Positions 21,640 through 32,987 are shown, counted from the first letter of the stretch. The stretch is DNA of 64,000 nt from Okapia johnstoni (GCA_024291935.2 CM044321.1:60940985-61004984); one strand, 5' to 3'. Notes: generated by a model from the sequence alone, not told the origin. Program-made: numbers and translations.

Positions 21640-22445
21640 GTGCTCAGCAGTATTGTGTACCCGGCACATCTTAGTCTGTCCTCATCCTCTCTCTCCCTCA
21701 CCTTCCAGATCAAACTATCCACTTCCTCCAGGGTTTTCATTTCAGTGAAGGGTCTCATCATCCTCCATCGTCCACTCCAGACACCTGGAGTCACTCTGAA
21801 GTCTTCTCTCCGCCTCCATCTGGAAGATTCCATCCATCACCCAACCTTGATCCTTCTGCTTCTTTTATTTTGTGTGTATTCTCTCTATGCAAGGCCACTC
21901 TTATTCCAGCTCCTTGTCATAGCTCATCTGAGTTTCTGCAGTACCTACCACCAGAGTGAATGACCAGCTGTCACACAACTATTTAAAAGCCTCCTCATTT
22001 CTTTGTGAAGTTCAAGGGTGAGTTCAGTTTTCCTGACCTGGGAAAACATGCCCTCTGTGAGCTCTGTGCCTCGTCCTGTAGCTCCACCACTCACCACTTC
22101 TGTGTTCTCACCCTGAGCGGACGCTAAGCTGGACTTTATGTCCTGCCGGAGCGCCAAGCTCTCGCTGACTCTCTTCCAGGATTATCTCTTCTCTCTGCCT
22201 GAAATACTTTGCACTCCCTGTGTGCCAGGCGAACCCTTAACCACTCTTCCAGGGTCAGTTCAAGCATCGCCTTCTCTTGGACCAGGCTGAGTTAGAGTCC
22301 CCATTTCTGTACCACAGCCAGTTCATCTATTTATGTATGTATCGTCCGTGGTTTTTCTGGTCTGCCTTCCCTTGAAAGCAGGGACTCTTCATGCCCAGCT
22401 TGGCACCATCAGCTCCTGTACGAGGCTAAGCATTGGTAGACTCTA
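21640..22445 (+). repeat. L2 LINE 3' region
   Basis: Long run of sense L2-like text: 'aaagcctcctcatttctttg', 'tctgcctgaaatactttgca', 'ttccagggtcagttcaagca', 'cttgaaagcagggactcttc'. The terminal repeat is diverged. No intact reverse-transcriptase frame. Confidence 0.6.
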
Positions 22446-22529
22446 AGTGCTTATTTAGGAATTGAAGGACATTGAAAGTGACTAGTGCAGAGCCTGGCTT
22501 ATGGGAGGAGCTCAGTAAAAAGATCTTCT

Positions 22530-22620
22530 TTCTGATTTTGCCACTAAATAGCTGGTTGATTTGGGTGAAGCCTATTACCTCTCTGGGTCTTAAGTTTTTC
22601 AGGAGAAAAAAATTCATAGA
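22530..22620 (+). repeat. MIR fragment
   Basis: 'gattttgccactaaatagct', 'acctctctgggtcttaag' correspond to the MIR core. Fragmentary. Confidence 0.5.
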
Positions 22621-22647
22621 TAATTTTATATATACATAAAATTTATA

Positions 22648-23132
22648 CAGGCAGACCTTGGAGACATTGTGGCTTCAGTTTCAGACCACAGCAATGAAGT
22701 GAATATCGAAATAAAGTAAGTCACAAGAATTTTGGTTTCCTGGTGAATATAAAAGTTTTGCTTATACGATGCTGCACTGTATTAAGTGCACAATAGCATT
22801 ATGTCTAAACACCATGTGCATACTGTCATTAAAAAATTCCCCTATTGCTAAAAAATGTTAATTGTCATCTGAGCCTTCAGTGAGTTGTGATCTTTTTACA
22901 AGTAACATCAGAGATCACTGATCACAGATCACCACAACAAACATAATCATAATGAAAACATTTGCAATATAGTGAGAAATACTGAATTGTGACCCAGAGA
23001 CATGAAGTGAGCAAATGATCTTGGAAACACTGTGCCGGTAGACTTGCTCAATGTAGGTTGCCACAAACCTTCAATTTGTTAAAAAATAAAAAACACAATA
23101 TCTGCCAAGTGCAATAAAATGAGGTTTGCCTG
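22648..23132 (-). mobile_element. Tigger1-derived DNA transposon, internally deleted
   Basis: Terminal inverted repeats face each other: 'caggcagaccttggagacat' at left, and the reverse complement of the right end begins 'caggcaaacctcattttatt'. Both ends abut TA, the Tigger target site. At 485 bp it lacks nearly all of the ~2.4-kb autonomous element, including the pogo-like transposase. Confidence 0.88.
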
Positions 23133-23227
23133 TAATAGTAAGAAATAAATGGAAAGCAATTTATAACACAATTTCTGGTGTCCCATACAACTATAGTAAT
23201 GAAGGAGTAAGATGCTTGCCCTTATAA

Positions 23228-23575
23228 AGAAGACTCTTGAGAGTCCCTTGGACTGCAAGGAGAGCAAACCAGTCAATCCTAAAGGATATCAACCCTGAAT
23301 ATTCATTAAAAGGATTGATGCTGAAGCTGAAGCTTCAATACTTTGGCCACCTGATATGAAGAGCCGACTCATTGGAAAAGCCCCTGATGCTGGGAAAGAT
23401 TGAAGGCAGAAGAAGGGAACAACAGAGGATGAGATGATTGGATGGCATCACCGACTCAGTGGATGGGTTTGAGGAAACTCTGGGAGGTGTTGGACAGAGA
23501 AGCCTGGTGTGCTGCAGTCCATGGGGTTGCAAAGAATCAGACACGACTGAGCAACTGAACAACAACAATAAATAA
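23228..23575 (+). mobile_element. BovB LINE 3' end
   Basis: 'aagactcttgagagtccctt', 'gatgctgaagctgaagcttc', 'gatgattggatggcatcacc' to 'gacacgactgagcaactgaa', with an A-rich AACAACAATAAATAA tail. The reverse-transcriptase C-terminus is frame-broken by small indels. Confidence 0.92.
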
Positions 23576-24034
23576 TAAATCTGGTTTCCAGAGCAATAAG
23601 ACTGAATTGGGCTTATACTTTTTCTTTAAATTCCTTATTTTGGAATAAAGGCTAAATAAAAAGTATTTAAAAGTTAAAGTGGAATCCTGCGAGGGGGGCT
23701 AGCTGAAAACACAGACTGATCAAGATACTTTTGTACTGGTGACTGACACAATATCTAACACAACAAGTGGCAATGCTATTGATGACACAATCTTCCAAAT
23801 GAACATCCAGAATGGTAGATGGCTCTTGGTAAAGTTCTAAGCAAACATCATAATGGTCTTTTGAGTTTTCAATGTACTTACATTCTTGGAAAATTCAGTG
23901 TGTACCAAAATAGTGCAAAAAAAAAAGTGTTTTTATGTACAAAGGAGTGAGACATTAGGCTCAGTTCCTTATAAATAGGGGTTTCATCTATGGGAGCATC
24001 AAGTGGAGAGTTAGAAAGTCACGCAGGAGACAGC
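23576..24034. other. No gene seen; unassigned AT-rich
   Basis: No recognised repeat; A10 at about 23917-23926. No supported frame. Confidence 0.4.
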
Positions 24035-24175
24035 ACAGTCCTCCGTGGTGTAGGGTAACCTCCTCACTGCAGGTTGTTCAGAATTTCTGGCCCTCACACA
24101 TTATAGGGTGGGAGTGCCCACTGCCTCCATGAGACATAAAAAAGTACCCACACACTCAAATTTCTAAAGTAGCTT
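24035..24175. repeat. Possible MER20-like hAT-Charlie fragment
   Basis: 'gtgtagggtaacctcctc', 'aatttctggccctcacac', 'gtgggagtgcccactgcc' and 'aaagtacccacacactcaaa' keep the MER20 motif order at low identity. Ends are not clear. Confidence 0.4.
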
Positions 24176-24623
24176 CTAAGCGTCAGGTAGGGAAGTAGAT
24201 AAGCCGCAATGCATTGGACAGCAGTGGTGAAACCCTCCAAGTCTGCATACCCCTTCTTCTCGTGTTTCATTAGTCTAAAGCTCATTATTGTAAAGTGAAT
24301 TTAATCCCTATAACCAAGGATTTGCAGCGTTGGGGGAAAATGACTAACTTTCAGTTACAAAGGAACGGGAAAGGACTTTCTTGAGACTCCCGCGTATCTT
24401 GAATTCCCTTATCCTGGTTTCCCAGCTGTTGCCTGCAGTATATAATTGGACATTTTATAATTTGCCACAATTATTTGCTGGCTTCACATACTCCTTTTCT
24501 TGGGCACTGGTTTCCTATTATCTGTCAATGACACCAGCTTACCACAATGCTGGGACTGTAAAAAGTAACCACAAAGAAGCTGGATTAAATAGATGAATAT
24601 GGTTGTCATTTGGCTGCTTAGAG
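24176..24623. other. No gene seen; unassigned
   Basis: No recognised repeat. A 71-codon frame at 24381-24596 lacks any motif. Confidence 0.4.
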
Positions 24624-24830
24624 CAGAGCTCAGCCAACTTTCTCCATAAAGGGCCAGAGAGGAAATATTTTTGACTTGTGGGCCTGGTGACAACAAATCA
24701 ACTCCACTGTGGTGGTGGAAAAGCAGCTATAGGCACTGCGTAGTTGAGTGAGGGCCACTGTATACCAATAAAACTTTATTTACAAAAATTGATTTGGCCA
24801 GCAGGATGTTTCCTGACTTCTGGCTTATAC
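24624..24830 (+). repeat. hAT-Charlie type MER element
   Basis: 'ccataaagggccagagagga', 'gtgggcctggtgacaacaa', 'ccaataaaactttatttaca' belong to a common mammalian short hAT-derived MER family. I do not assign the exact subfamily. Right end diverged. Confidence 0.65.
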
Positions 24831-25089
24831 TATGGCGCTAATGAGGCCATTATCAAGACTCACTTTGGGTCTTCATTGGTCAGTTTAATTGTAGTACTAA
24901 AATTTCTAACCCTGGCCAGTAGTCTTAAAGGTGCATTGTCCCTGCAAGAGAACTGACCAAAGCAGAAGGATAGAACGTGCGTCCACGCAGATTGTGGATC
25001 ATATAATTCAGAACTGCCACTCACACTGCCTTCTTTAAGAGCACAGTCTTTCTAGGGCAGCTGAGTCCTGTTGTCTTCCCATCGGTAGG

Positions 25090-25320
25090 GAAGAGCATGG
25101 CCATTTGAGTATCTGCCATGTGCCAGGTATTTTATATGTTGTCCATTATTTCATTAAGGACAATTATCCTCAGAGGCATGAGTGTTATCATTTCTGCTTT
25201 TCAAACGAAGAGACTGAGTCACAGGAAGTTAAATAATTTACACAAGGTCACAGATGGGACATAGTGAATTCTATGTTGGCCTTTCCAACACCAAAGTTTG
25301 TTTTCTTTGCACTCCACCAT
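25090..25320 (-). repeat. MIR SINE, antisense
   Basis: 'atctgccatgtgccaggtat', 'gaagagactgagtcacagga', 'tacacaaggtcacagatgg' in antisense MIR order. Confidence 0.7.
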
Positions 25321-26132
25321 CACAGAGTTATTATCGTAATAACTCTGATGCTGGTGCATGAAAAACCAAACAGAATGTAATGTTACTGGTGAAGCAGGCT
25401 GATGCAGGTCTTTCAGTCTTAGCTGAATTTCTTCTGTCGACTTTGTTAATTATGACAGCTCTTTTTTTATAGTCATTAGAGCCTGTCACTGAATTATGAT
25501 CTTATGTCATCAAGTATATCTAAATCACAGAGCTTTAACTTTGGAAAGAATCACTCCTAGACATACAAGTATTTTTACACAGTAGTCATTGTAATACAAT
25601 TGTAGTCTCACTTAAACTAATGGGAAATTTAAATGGGGTGAACATAATAATGTTTCTCATTTTCCCTATGCAGTGTTTGTCTCTGTTGTGGTAAACCAAT
25701 GTGAGCCTCACTGGAGTTTTAAAAACTGGTCATCTCTTTTCTGTACTTGTAGCCATCCTCAGGGTAAAGATACGGTTATGAGAAGTTAAAGAAGATTCTA
25801 TAATTCAAAATCCCCTTATACCTAGATTGTGTTACTAAGACGGGAAGGAAGTGAAAATTGGGGCAAAGAAAGCATATTTATCTTCAGAGTTTTAATCTTG
25901 AGTTTCCTAAGGCTGGTTAATTGTACTTGCCATTTGTTCTGTCTTCTTGCCAAACTATGGTATAAATCTAGATTCATCTTCCTTTCTATCTTGCTTTTTT
26001 TGCTTCTTTCCTTTTTTCCCCCTTTTTCTTCCCTCCTCCACTCCCTCTCTTTATCTGTTTATGTATCTCTCTGTCTGTTCATCCATCCATCTGTTTCTAG
26101 ATATCTATCCAGGTATCAGTCCAGCATCCAGG
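25321..26132. other. No gene seen; AT-rich repeat-free block, then CT-rich tract
   Basis: 25321-25800 is free of repeats and rich in TAAT/ATTA cores. 25975-26110 is a pyrimidine-rich low-complexity tract that produces Phe/Leu/Ser-rich open frames (25829-26222), which are not genes. Confidence 0.5.
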
Positions 26133-26328
26133 TTTTTAAAAAATCTTTATTTGTCTGTGTTGAGTCATGTGCAGTCTTGTGTTGTGGCACATGGACTCTC
26201 TAGTTGTGGTGCTCAGGATTAGTTGTTTAGTGGTATATGTGGGATCTTAATTCCCAACCAGGGATCAAACCTGTGTCCTCTGCACTGCAAGGTGGATTCT
26301 TAACCACTGGCCCACTGGGGAAGTCCCA
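26133..26328 (-). mobile_element. CHR-1 SINE, antisense, internally deleted
   Basis: 'tttaaaaaatctttatttgt', 'ctctctagttgtggtgctca', 'gatcaaacctgtgtcctctg', head 'cccactggggaagtccc'. Shorter than the ~300-bp full form. Confidence 0.85.
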
Positions 26329-27224
26329 AACCTTCAGTTTTTAATTGTAATCTATAGGCTGAGTTCTCCCATGGTGCCACCAACTCTGTCATACCTATGT
26401 TGTGCTTTTCTCACTAATCTTCAGTTTATACCTGCTTCTCTAAATAGTCACAGTTATTGTCTTATGCAAAAGAACAAAAGTATGCAGATGTCTTGCCTAT
26501 CATAGTTGTGTCCACTGTTTGCTTATTCCAGCGTTTCCATCACACAGATTCTGTGTTGTGAGATGGAAGAACCCAGGAAGTGCAGGAAATGAATTTCATT
26601 GAACTTGGTGCCTTTTGTAGTGATTTTCCAAAAGACTGGGTTAAAAATCAACAGCGACAAAAGAAAAAAAAAAAAGAAAAGGCACACCCCAGTGACCAGC
26701 CAGAGAAGTTTGTAAATCCCAAGGATCACCATCTTCTGCTGGGGCGGAATACATACAGGCGTGTCACGCTTTGAACATGTGAAAACCGGGACCTGCTGTG
26801 AGATGCTTCAGTTTTGGACCAAAAGGCTTCAAAGGCTTCCCGGTCTCTAAATGAGGCTTTGAAGTAGAGCATTGGGGTGGGGGGAGTGGGGAGGGATGGG
26901 AGCAAGCTCACCCCTCTGCGAGGCCACTGTGTTATTTCAGGCTTTTGATTTCTGGCTGCAAAGCAAACAAGACCCCCCGGTACTCTGACTTACCCCAGGT
27001 TATCTTTATGGACAGAAGGGGCTGAATTTCCAACTAGGCCAAAGATAGAGCTCACCAGCCCAGTTTATTTATGTATCCAGACATCTGCAAACTTGTCCTT
27101 ATTTTGATTTCATTATCATCACAACGCCCTTTGACATGGCATTTGGTGTTGTGAAAATGAAAGCCTAATGATATGCGTTGGTTTGAAAATATGCTGTAGT
27201 GGAAACCAATGATAGACAAAGCAT
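26329..27224. other. No gene seen; unassigned
   Basis: Includes A12/A-rich 26665-26681. No recognised family. Frames without motifs. Confidence 0.4.
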
Positions 27225-27715
27225 TGACTGGCAAGCCAACTGCAAGCTTCTCTCTCCTTTCTGCCTCCCCAGATAGAGAGGGAGCCACACATTCACTTTC
27301 CCAACTGCACTTGCAGCTAGGGTGGCCACGGAGCCCAGTTCTAGCCAACGAGATGCTCGTCCTACTAGCTTTTGGGAACCCTTTCTGCTTTCCCTGGTAA
27401 AGGGGACATTTGGGCTGGTGCCCTCCTTTCCCTCTTTTTTCTTCCCTTTATTATATGAAGATAAGCTACCTGGAGCTTCTGCAACCATTTTGTGACCAGT
27501 GATCATTATGAAGATGAAAAGTCAGTGTGCTAAGGGTGCTAGAGGTGGTGGGAGGAAAAGATTAAACAATATAGGTCCTTGATAGTTTCATTGAGCAGCC
27601 AAACCAACATTAGTTATAACCAGTTTTTGGACTCCTTTGCTCTCTGAGATAAATGAGTCCTTGTCTGTTTTGGCCACCGTTTGTTGGGGACTCTGTTATT
27701 TGAAGCTGAAGGCTT
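27225..27715. repeat. Possible ancient interspersed repeat, family unresolved
   Basis: Wording such as 'aaaggggacatttgggctgg', 'gcttctgcaaccattttgtg' and 'ccgtttgttggggactctg' resembles a widespread old mammalian repeat I cannot name. Low confidence. Confidence 0.35.
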
Positions 27716-28721
27716 TCTTAACAGATACAGATAAAGTATAATAGTTGATCAATGGTAATGCCAGGAGAGTTATTTCTGACTTTCACTTTTAGCTATGAGA
27801 CCCAGTTTCAGATGCACACCACCAGTCATTAATTAAGGAACATATCTATGGAATAGTGAATCTGGCTTCACAGATTCGACTTGGTGCTCCTTGTGGGCTG
27901 GTTAGTGCGTTATCCAGTAATTAAGGATGCCACCAAGATACACACAAACACAGCATTTTCACTGAATACCTTCTCACTCATTTCCTCAGGTTAATTTATT
28001 TAATAATAAAACATGCTCTTTTCTTCTCAGGGCTCCCAAGAATACCTTTACTGTTGGAAAAACACCAAGTTGTGAAAACCCTAAGTTATAAGAACTTTTA
28101 ATGGGAAGTCTTGTAACACTTATAACAACCACTGAGTAATCCATACATAGTAATCCATACAGACAAGAAGAAATTCTGGGTGATTAAAGTCCATAAACCC
28201 GCCTACTTTACCCTCAGCCAACAATATGTTGCCTTTTTTCTGAACGAAGACATGTGATTTCTGAGGTACAGTGCTTTTCTGTGTTCAGCCTTCATGGTTT
28301 CCTGAAAATCTAGAGGAAATGCCAAGCTTAGAGGAAGCAGGAAGTCTTCTTCTTCATGTTTTCTCGGTCTGGGCAGCAATCCCTGCTTGTCTCCCCCTCT
28401 GAGAAAAGCAAGTCACCAAATCCATTAGATGTTCTGCCAGAGGGAAAACTTGATTACTTTTGTTCGGTGCTCCCAGAAGAGTAATTAAGTGTGATCTACA
28501 AGGCGGGCTTAGGAAGTAGTCTGGGGCCTAACTCAAGCTTCTCTTTTTATATACTTACATTTTGAAGAACCGCAGACTCGATTTACAGATAAAGTAATTT
28601 CTTTTAATAAGAATGAAATACGTACCTGGAGAACTATGTACTGCTTAGATGACATCCTAAAATAAGAATGTCTGAGTAGCTGGAATTTAGGAAGTGTTTC
28701 ACTGGTATCATCATCTAGTTT
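27716..28721. other. No gene seen; 1 kb repeat-free AT-rich block
   Basis: No recognised repeat. Several homeodomain-type cores (cattaattaagg at ~27828, cagtaattaagg at ~27915, agtaattaagtg at ~28480). No coding evidence. Confidence 0.45.
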
Positions 28722-29842
28722 CTTTTTTTTTTTTAATTAGTTTATTTTCTATTTTTTAACTTTACAATATTGTCTTTGTTTTGCCATACATTGACATGAA
28801 TCCACCATGGGTGTACATGTTTTCCCCTTCCAGAACCCCCCTCCCACCTCGCTCCCCATCCCATCCCTCCGGGTCATCCCGGTGCACCAGCCCCGAGCAC
28901 CCTGTATCATGCATTGAACCTGGACTGGCGATTCGTTTCACATATGATAATTTACCTGCTTCCATGCCATTCTCCCATATCATCCCGCCCTCGCCCTCTC
29001 CCATAGAGTCCATAATACTGTTCTATTTATCTGTGTCTCTTTTGATGTCTCGCATACAGGGTTATCTTTACTGATTGACTAAATACCATATATGTGTGTT
29101 AGTATACTGTATTGGTGTTTTTCTTTCTGGCTTACTTCACTCTGTATAATAGGCTCCAGTTTCATCCACCTCATTAGAACTGATTCGAATGTATTCTTTT
29201 TAATGGCTGAGTAATATTCCTTTGTATATATGTACCACAGCTTCCTTATCCATTCATCTGCTGTTGGGCATCTAGGCTGCTTCCATGTCCTGGCTATTAT
29301 AAACAGTGCTGCGATGAACATTGGGGTACACGTGTCTCTTTCAAGTCTGGTTTCCTCAGTGTGTATGCCCAGCAGTGGGGTTTCTGGGTCATATGGCAGT
29401 TCTATTTCCAGTTTCTTGAGGAATCTCCACACTGTTCTCCATAGTGGCTGTACTAGTTTGCATTCCCACTAACAGTGTAAGAGGGTTCCCTTTTCTCTGC
29501 ACCCTCTCCAGCTTTTATTGTTTGTAGACTTTTTGATGGCAGCCATTCTGACGGGCGTGGAATGGTACCTCATTGTGGTTTTGATTTGCATTTCTAGGAT
29601 AATGAGTGATGTTGAGCATCTTTTCATGTGTTTGTTAGCCATCTGTATGTCTTCTTTGGAAAAGTGTCTGTTTAGTTCTTTGGTCCACTTTTTGATTGGG
29701 TCGTTTACTTTTCTGGAATTCAGCTGCAGGAGTTGCTTGTATATTTTTGAGATTAATTGTTTGTCCGTTGCTTCATTTGCTATTATTTTCTGTGCCTCCC
29801 TCCATGATCCATAGTCTATCAACACATCTATTATACAAACTT
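28722..29842 (-). mobile_element. Ruminant L1 (L1_BT type), 5'-truncated, antisense
   Basis: Begins with the poly-T complement of its tail (28723-28734), then antisense 3'UTR ('cattgacatgaatccaccat', 'ggcgattcgtttcacatatg') and the C-terminal part of ORF2. About 1.1 kb of a 6-8-kb element. Low divergence points to a fairly young insertion. Confidence 0.93.
29079..29825 (-). pseudogene. L1 ORF2 C-terminal remnant (reverse transcriptase/endonuclease polyprotein end)
   Basis: The reverse strand encodes about 250 residues of the L1 ORF2 C-terminus. Recognisable segments include [27 protein letters not shown] and EYYSAIKKN, ending KHQYSILTHIYGI and a stop at 29079-29081. Both pieces (29825-29469 and 29432-29079) are in the same frame, separated by one in-frame stop around 29469. 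The endonuclease and reverse-transcriptase catalytic domains lie upstream and are absent, so the fragment is inactive. It carries the C-terminal cysteine-rich region only. Confidence 0.9.
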
Positions 29843-29844
29843 GA

Positions 29845-30292
29845 GTCCGTTTGTAGTGAGGTGGATGGACCTAGAGCCTGTTATACAGAGTGAAGTAAGT
29901 CAGAAAGAAAACAACAAATATCATATATTAATGCATATATATGGAATCTAGAAAATGGTGCTGATGAACCTGATTGCAGGGCAGAAATAGAGACACAGGT
30001 GTAGAGAACAGACTTGTGGACACAGCAGGGGAAGAAAGGTGTGGGACGAATTGGGAGAGTAGCATTGACATATATACACTCCTATGTGTGAAATAGATAA
30101 CCACTGGGAAGCTGCTGTATACCACGGGAAGCTCTGCCAGGTGCTCTGTGATGGCGTAGAGGGTGGGATGGGATGACATAGAGGGGGAGGGAGGTTCAAG
30201 GAGGAGGGGACATATGTTTACTTATGGTTGTGTGGCAGAAATCATCACAATGTTGTAAAGCAATTATCTTCAAATTGAAATGAAATTAAGAA
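29845..30292 (+). mobile_element. Older L1 3' end, sense, head-to-head with the antisense L1
   Basis: 'tagtgaggtggatggaccta', 'gagtgaagtaagtcagaaag', 'ccactgggaagctgctgtat', 'caatgttgtaaagcaattat'. Its 3'UTR differs from that of the neighbouring antisense copy, indicating another, older subfamily. The poly-A tail is eroded. Confidence 0.88.
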
Positions 30293-30342
30293 CCCCCTCC
30301 CCCCAAATATCCATTTAAGAACTTTATACTGCACTAGGGGTT

Positions 30343-30371
30343 TCTTTTTTTCCTTTTTTTTTTTTTTTGGC
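30343..30371. repeat. T-rich homopolymer tract
   Basis: T6CCT15 type run, just before an L2 end. Confidence 0.7.
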
Positions 30372-30404
30372 ACCAAGCGTTTCTGCACATGCCTGCTTCC
30401 TCTT

Positions 30405-30525
30405 CTAGATTGTGAATTCCTAGAGGGCACTGGCAGAGTTTGGTTTATCTCTGTGTTCCCCCACATTTCCTAGTGTAAGATTTCATACTCATATGACAGC
30501 TGATAAATGTTTGTTGAATTTTATC
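30405..30525 (+). repeat. L2 LINE terminal fragment
   Basis: 'gattgtgaattcctagaggg', 'atctctgtgttcccccacat', 'gctgataaatgtttgttgaa' follow the last ~110 bp of L2. Confidence 0.55.
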
Positions 30526-31009
30526 TGTGTGGTTCTAGCCTTGTAATCTCTTGATCACATGGGTGGCTGACCTCTGAGTCACTCACTCAGATGATTCTTA
30601 GCTAGGCTTCTGAGACTGTCCTAAAGATCAATTGGTTAGTATCACCAAGCTCTGATTCTTTGGTGTTATATAATTATGCTGCAATTAAGCTGCAAATAAG
30701 CAGCATATTTAAATAACCCAAACAGAATTAAGGCAAATGGGTGATTCACACAAATGGCCTCATTTGTCTTTTCTTGGTGGATAAAATTAAGTGTATCATC
30801 ACATAGGTTGAATCTTTTCCAAGACTGACTGGCTTCACTTAAGGCAAGCACACTTACAGGAAACTTGGATTGATGTGAAAATAAAATTAGGGCATTCATT
30901 TTTTTTTTCCCTTCTCAATTTGTCTGCAAATAACATTCTTTTAAATAGTAAATTTAAAGTCTAACTCTATTTTAATTTTATTCATCTAATTAAAAAATTT
31001 GCAAAATAT
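30526..31009. other. No gene seen; unassigned AT-rich
   Basis: No recognised repeat; T10 at 30899-30909. Confidence 0.4.
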
Positions 31010-31122
31010 GTTTTGCCATGCCATGCAGTGTGTAGGATCTTCGTTCAGACCAGGAATCAAACCTGTAGCCCTCGCAGTGGAAGCATGGAGTCTTAACCAC
31101 TGCATTACCAAGGAAGTCCCCT
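31010..31122 (-). mobile_element. CHR-type SINE head portion, antisense
   Basis: 'gtaggatcttcgttcagacc', 'aggaatcaaacctgtagccc', 'cattaccaaggaagtcccc'. Truncated at its tail side, so CHR-1 and CHR-2 cannot be told apart. Confidence 0.75.
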
Positions 31123-31309
31123 GACTCAATTTTTAAAATTGAGCTGAAAAGGAAAAAAGTAAGAAACGTCCCAAAGTGGCCTTTTCTGGGGAGGAGAAAC
31201 GGCAGTCTAGGAGCTAAAGATAGGAGGGAGACATTCTCTCTGAAATCCCTTTGTGAACATACATCATCTACTGAAAGATAAAGACAAATAAATTTCAATA
31301 CAAACAAAA

Positions 31310-31462
31310 TGGAAGGACTTGTGCAGCCTGATTCTAAGATTTACTAAAATGACCACATTTTAACTTGATTACATTTGTAAAGACCCTGTTGTCAAAGAAA
31401 GTCACATTCATAGGGATCAGGCATTTGGACTTTGACATCTCATATTAAGGGACATAATTCAA
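31310..31462. repeat. Possible ancient repeat, family unresolved
   Basis: 'cattttaacttgattacatt', 'gtaaagaccctgttgtcaaa', 'gggacataattcaactcaca' is wording common to an old mammalian interspersed repeat that I cannot name with certainty. Confidence 0.4.
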
Positions 31463-31465
31463 CTC

Positions 31466-31960
31466 ACAACGATTGTTCATAGCAGCTTTGCTGAAAACAA
31501 CTGCTTATGGAAACAACCCAGATGCCCACCAACAGATGAATGGGTAACAAATTGTGGTGCATCCATATAACACACTACTCACTAAAGAGTAAAACGGATT
31601 GAATTACACATGTATGTAACATAGATGAATTTCAAAAATGTTTTGCTGAGTGAAAGAAGCAGACAGGCAAGAATACATACATCCTGTATAATTTCGTATA
31701 CATTAAATTCTTGAAATGACCTAGCTAATCTATTGCAACAACAATACAAATCAGTGTTCGCCTCAGGCAAAGGATGTGGGATTGTTGGATTGACCGGCAG
31801 TACCCACTAGAGAACTTTCTAGAGAGATGAAAGATTTCTGTATTTTGGCTTTGGGGGCGTCACAAAGGTGTATGCAAGTTTCAAAACTCACTGAATTACC
31901 AAACTGAGCACATTTTATTTTATATAAATTACATCTCAGTGAAGGTTATTTAAAAGTTCA
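31466..31960 (+). repeat. Old L1 (L1M) 3' end, sense
   Basis: 'gaaacaacccagatgcccac', 'gatgaatgggtaacaaattg', 'gctgagtgaaagaagcagac', 'ggtgtatgcaagtttcaaaa', 'aaattacatctcagtgaagg': the mammalian-wide L1 ORF2 end plus 3'UTR. Many indels. Confidence 0.8.
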
Positions 31961-32156
31961 ACTGCAGGCAACTATTCAATAATATATGGCATAAAGCAAG
32001 ATCTGTCTTTGTGAATATGCTCACGTTCTTGTATTTATTTAATATAAAGTATGACTGGAGCAGCTGTGGAAAGTGTTAGGATTTATCCATCAGCCACTGG
32101 GCGGCGAGGGGATATCTATGTTTTTTGTCTGTCCAGCATCCCTTCACCCTCCTCCC

Positions 32157-32341
32157 GAGGACTTCCCTGGTGGCTCAGGTGGTAAAGCATCTGCCTACAA
32201 TGCAGGAGACCTGGGTTTGATCCCTGGGTTGGGAAGATACCCTGGAGAAAGAAATGGCAACCCACTCCAGTACTCTTGCCTGGAAAATCCCATGGAGGGA
32301 GGAGCATGGTAGGCTACAGTCCATGGGGTTGCAAAGAGTCT
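32157..32341 (+). mobile_element. Bov-tA SINE with perfect 11-bp TSD, 3' truncated
   Basis: 'aggacttccctggtggctca' to 'gggttgcaaagagtct'. It stops before the usual 'cggacacgactgag' end. TSD accctcctccc at 32146-32156 and 32342-32352. Confidence 0.94.
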
Positions 32342-32352
32342 ACCCTCCTCCC

Positions 32353-32960
32353 AGAAATAGCATTCACTCCCTTCCCTTCTCATAGTGATCTGCTCCTTCC
32401 TCATTTTAGTCATGTAATTTTAGGGGGACCTCCACTTGTAATGGACGTCTTGCCTGTTGTCGCCTCCTTGTCTGTTCCCTCCTCGCTCCTTTCATCTCCT
32501 CTCTCCCACTCTGCGGGTGGGAGCACTTCTGTGTTCCATGCAGTAGAAGGTAATAATGCTGAGCTGGAGCAACGCTGTAGGGAAAGGAGGAAGAGAGAGA
32601 GGACACCTCGCAAGCACGCCCTCTCTGGGTTTGGAAATCTGCCAATTATCCCCTATTCCATTATTTCTAATTTCTTGAGCCAAGAAAACAATAAAATTTC
32701 CCTTTTTGCTAAGTTAAAATTCAGCTTCTTTCAACTCCAACCAAAAGAATCTTAGCATATGAGAATTTTGAAAAATCCTATTCGCTCTAATCAGGTTGCC
32801 TCATACATATAAAAGACTGTCCTGCAAGTACATTCACTAGTCTATATAACATTTTCAAACTGTCCATGTCCCTGCTAACTAGTATCACCTTGGACTCCTC
32901 CACCTCCCAGTACTCCAGAGGTCATGTTGTCCGGCATATCAGGAATCTAACTTTTATTTT
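32353..32960. other. No gene seen; unassigned
   Basis: A 159-codon plus frame (32276-32755) starts in the SINE tail and runs into this stretch. Overlapping antisense frames and lack of motif argue against a gene. Confidence 0.4.
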
Positions 32961-32987
32961 TTCAACTTTAATTGGTGGTGGTGGTGG

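Noticed and set aside
28722..30292. Single L1 with 5' inversion (twin priming)
   Set aside because: Both parts contain the 3'UTR and differ in subfamily wording, so one element cannot explain them.
32276..32755. 159-codon plus-strand frame
   Set aside because: Starts inside a Bov-tA and continues into unassigned DNA with equally open antisense frames.
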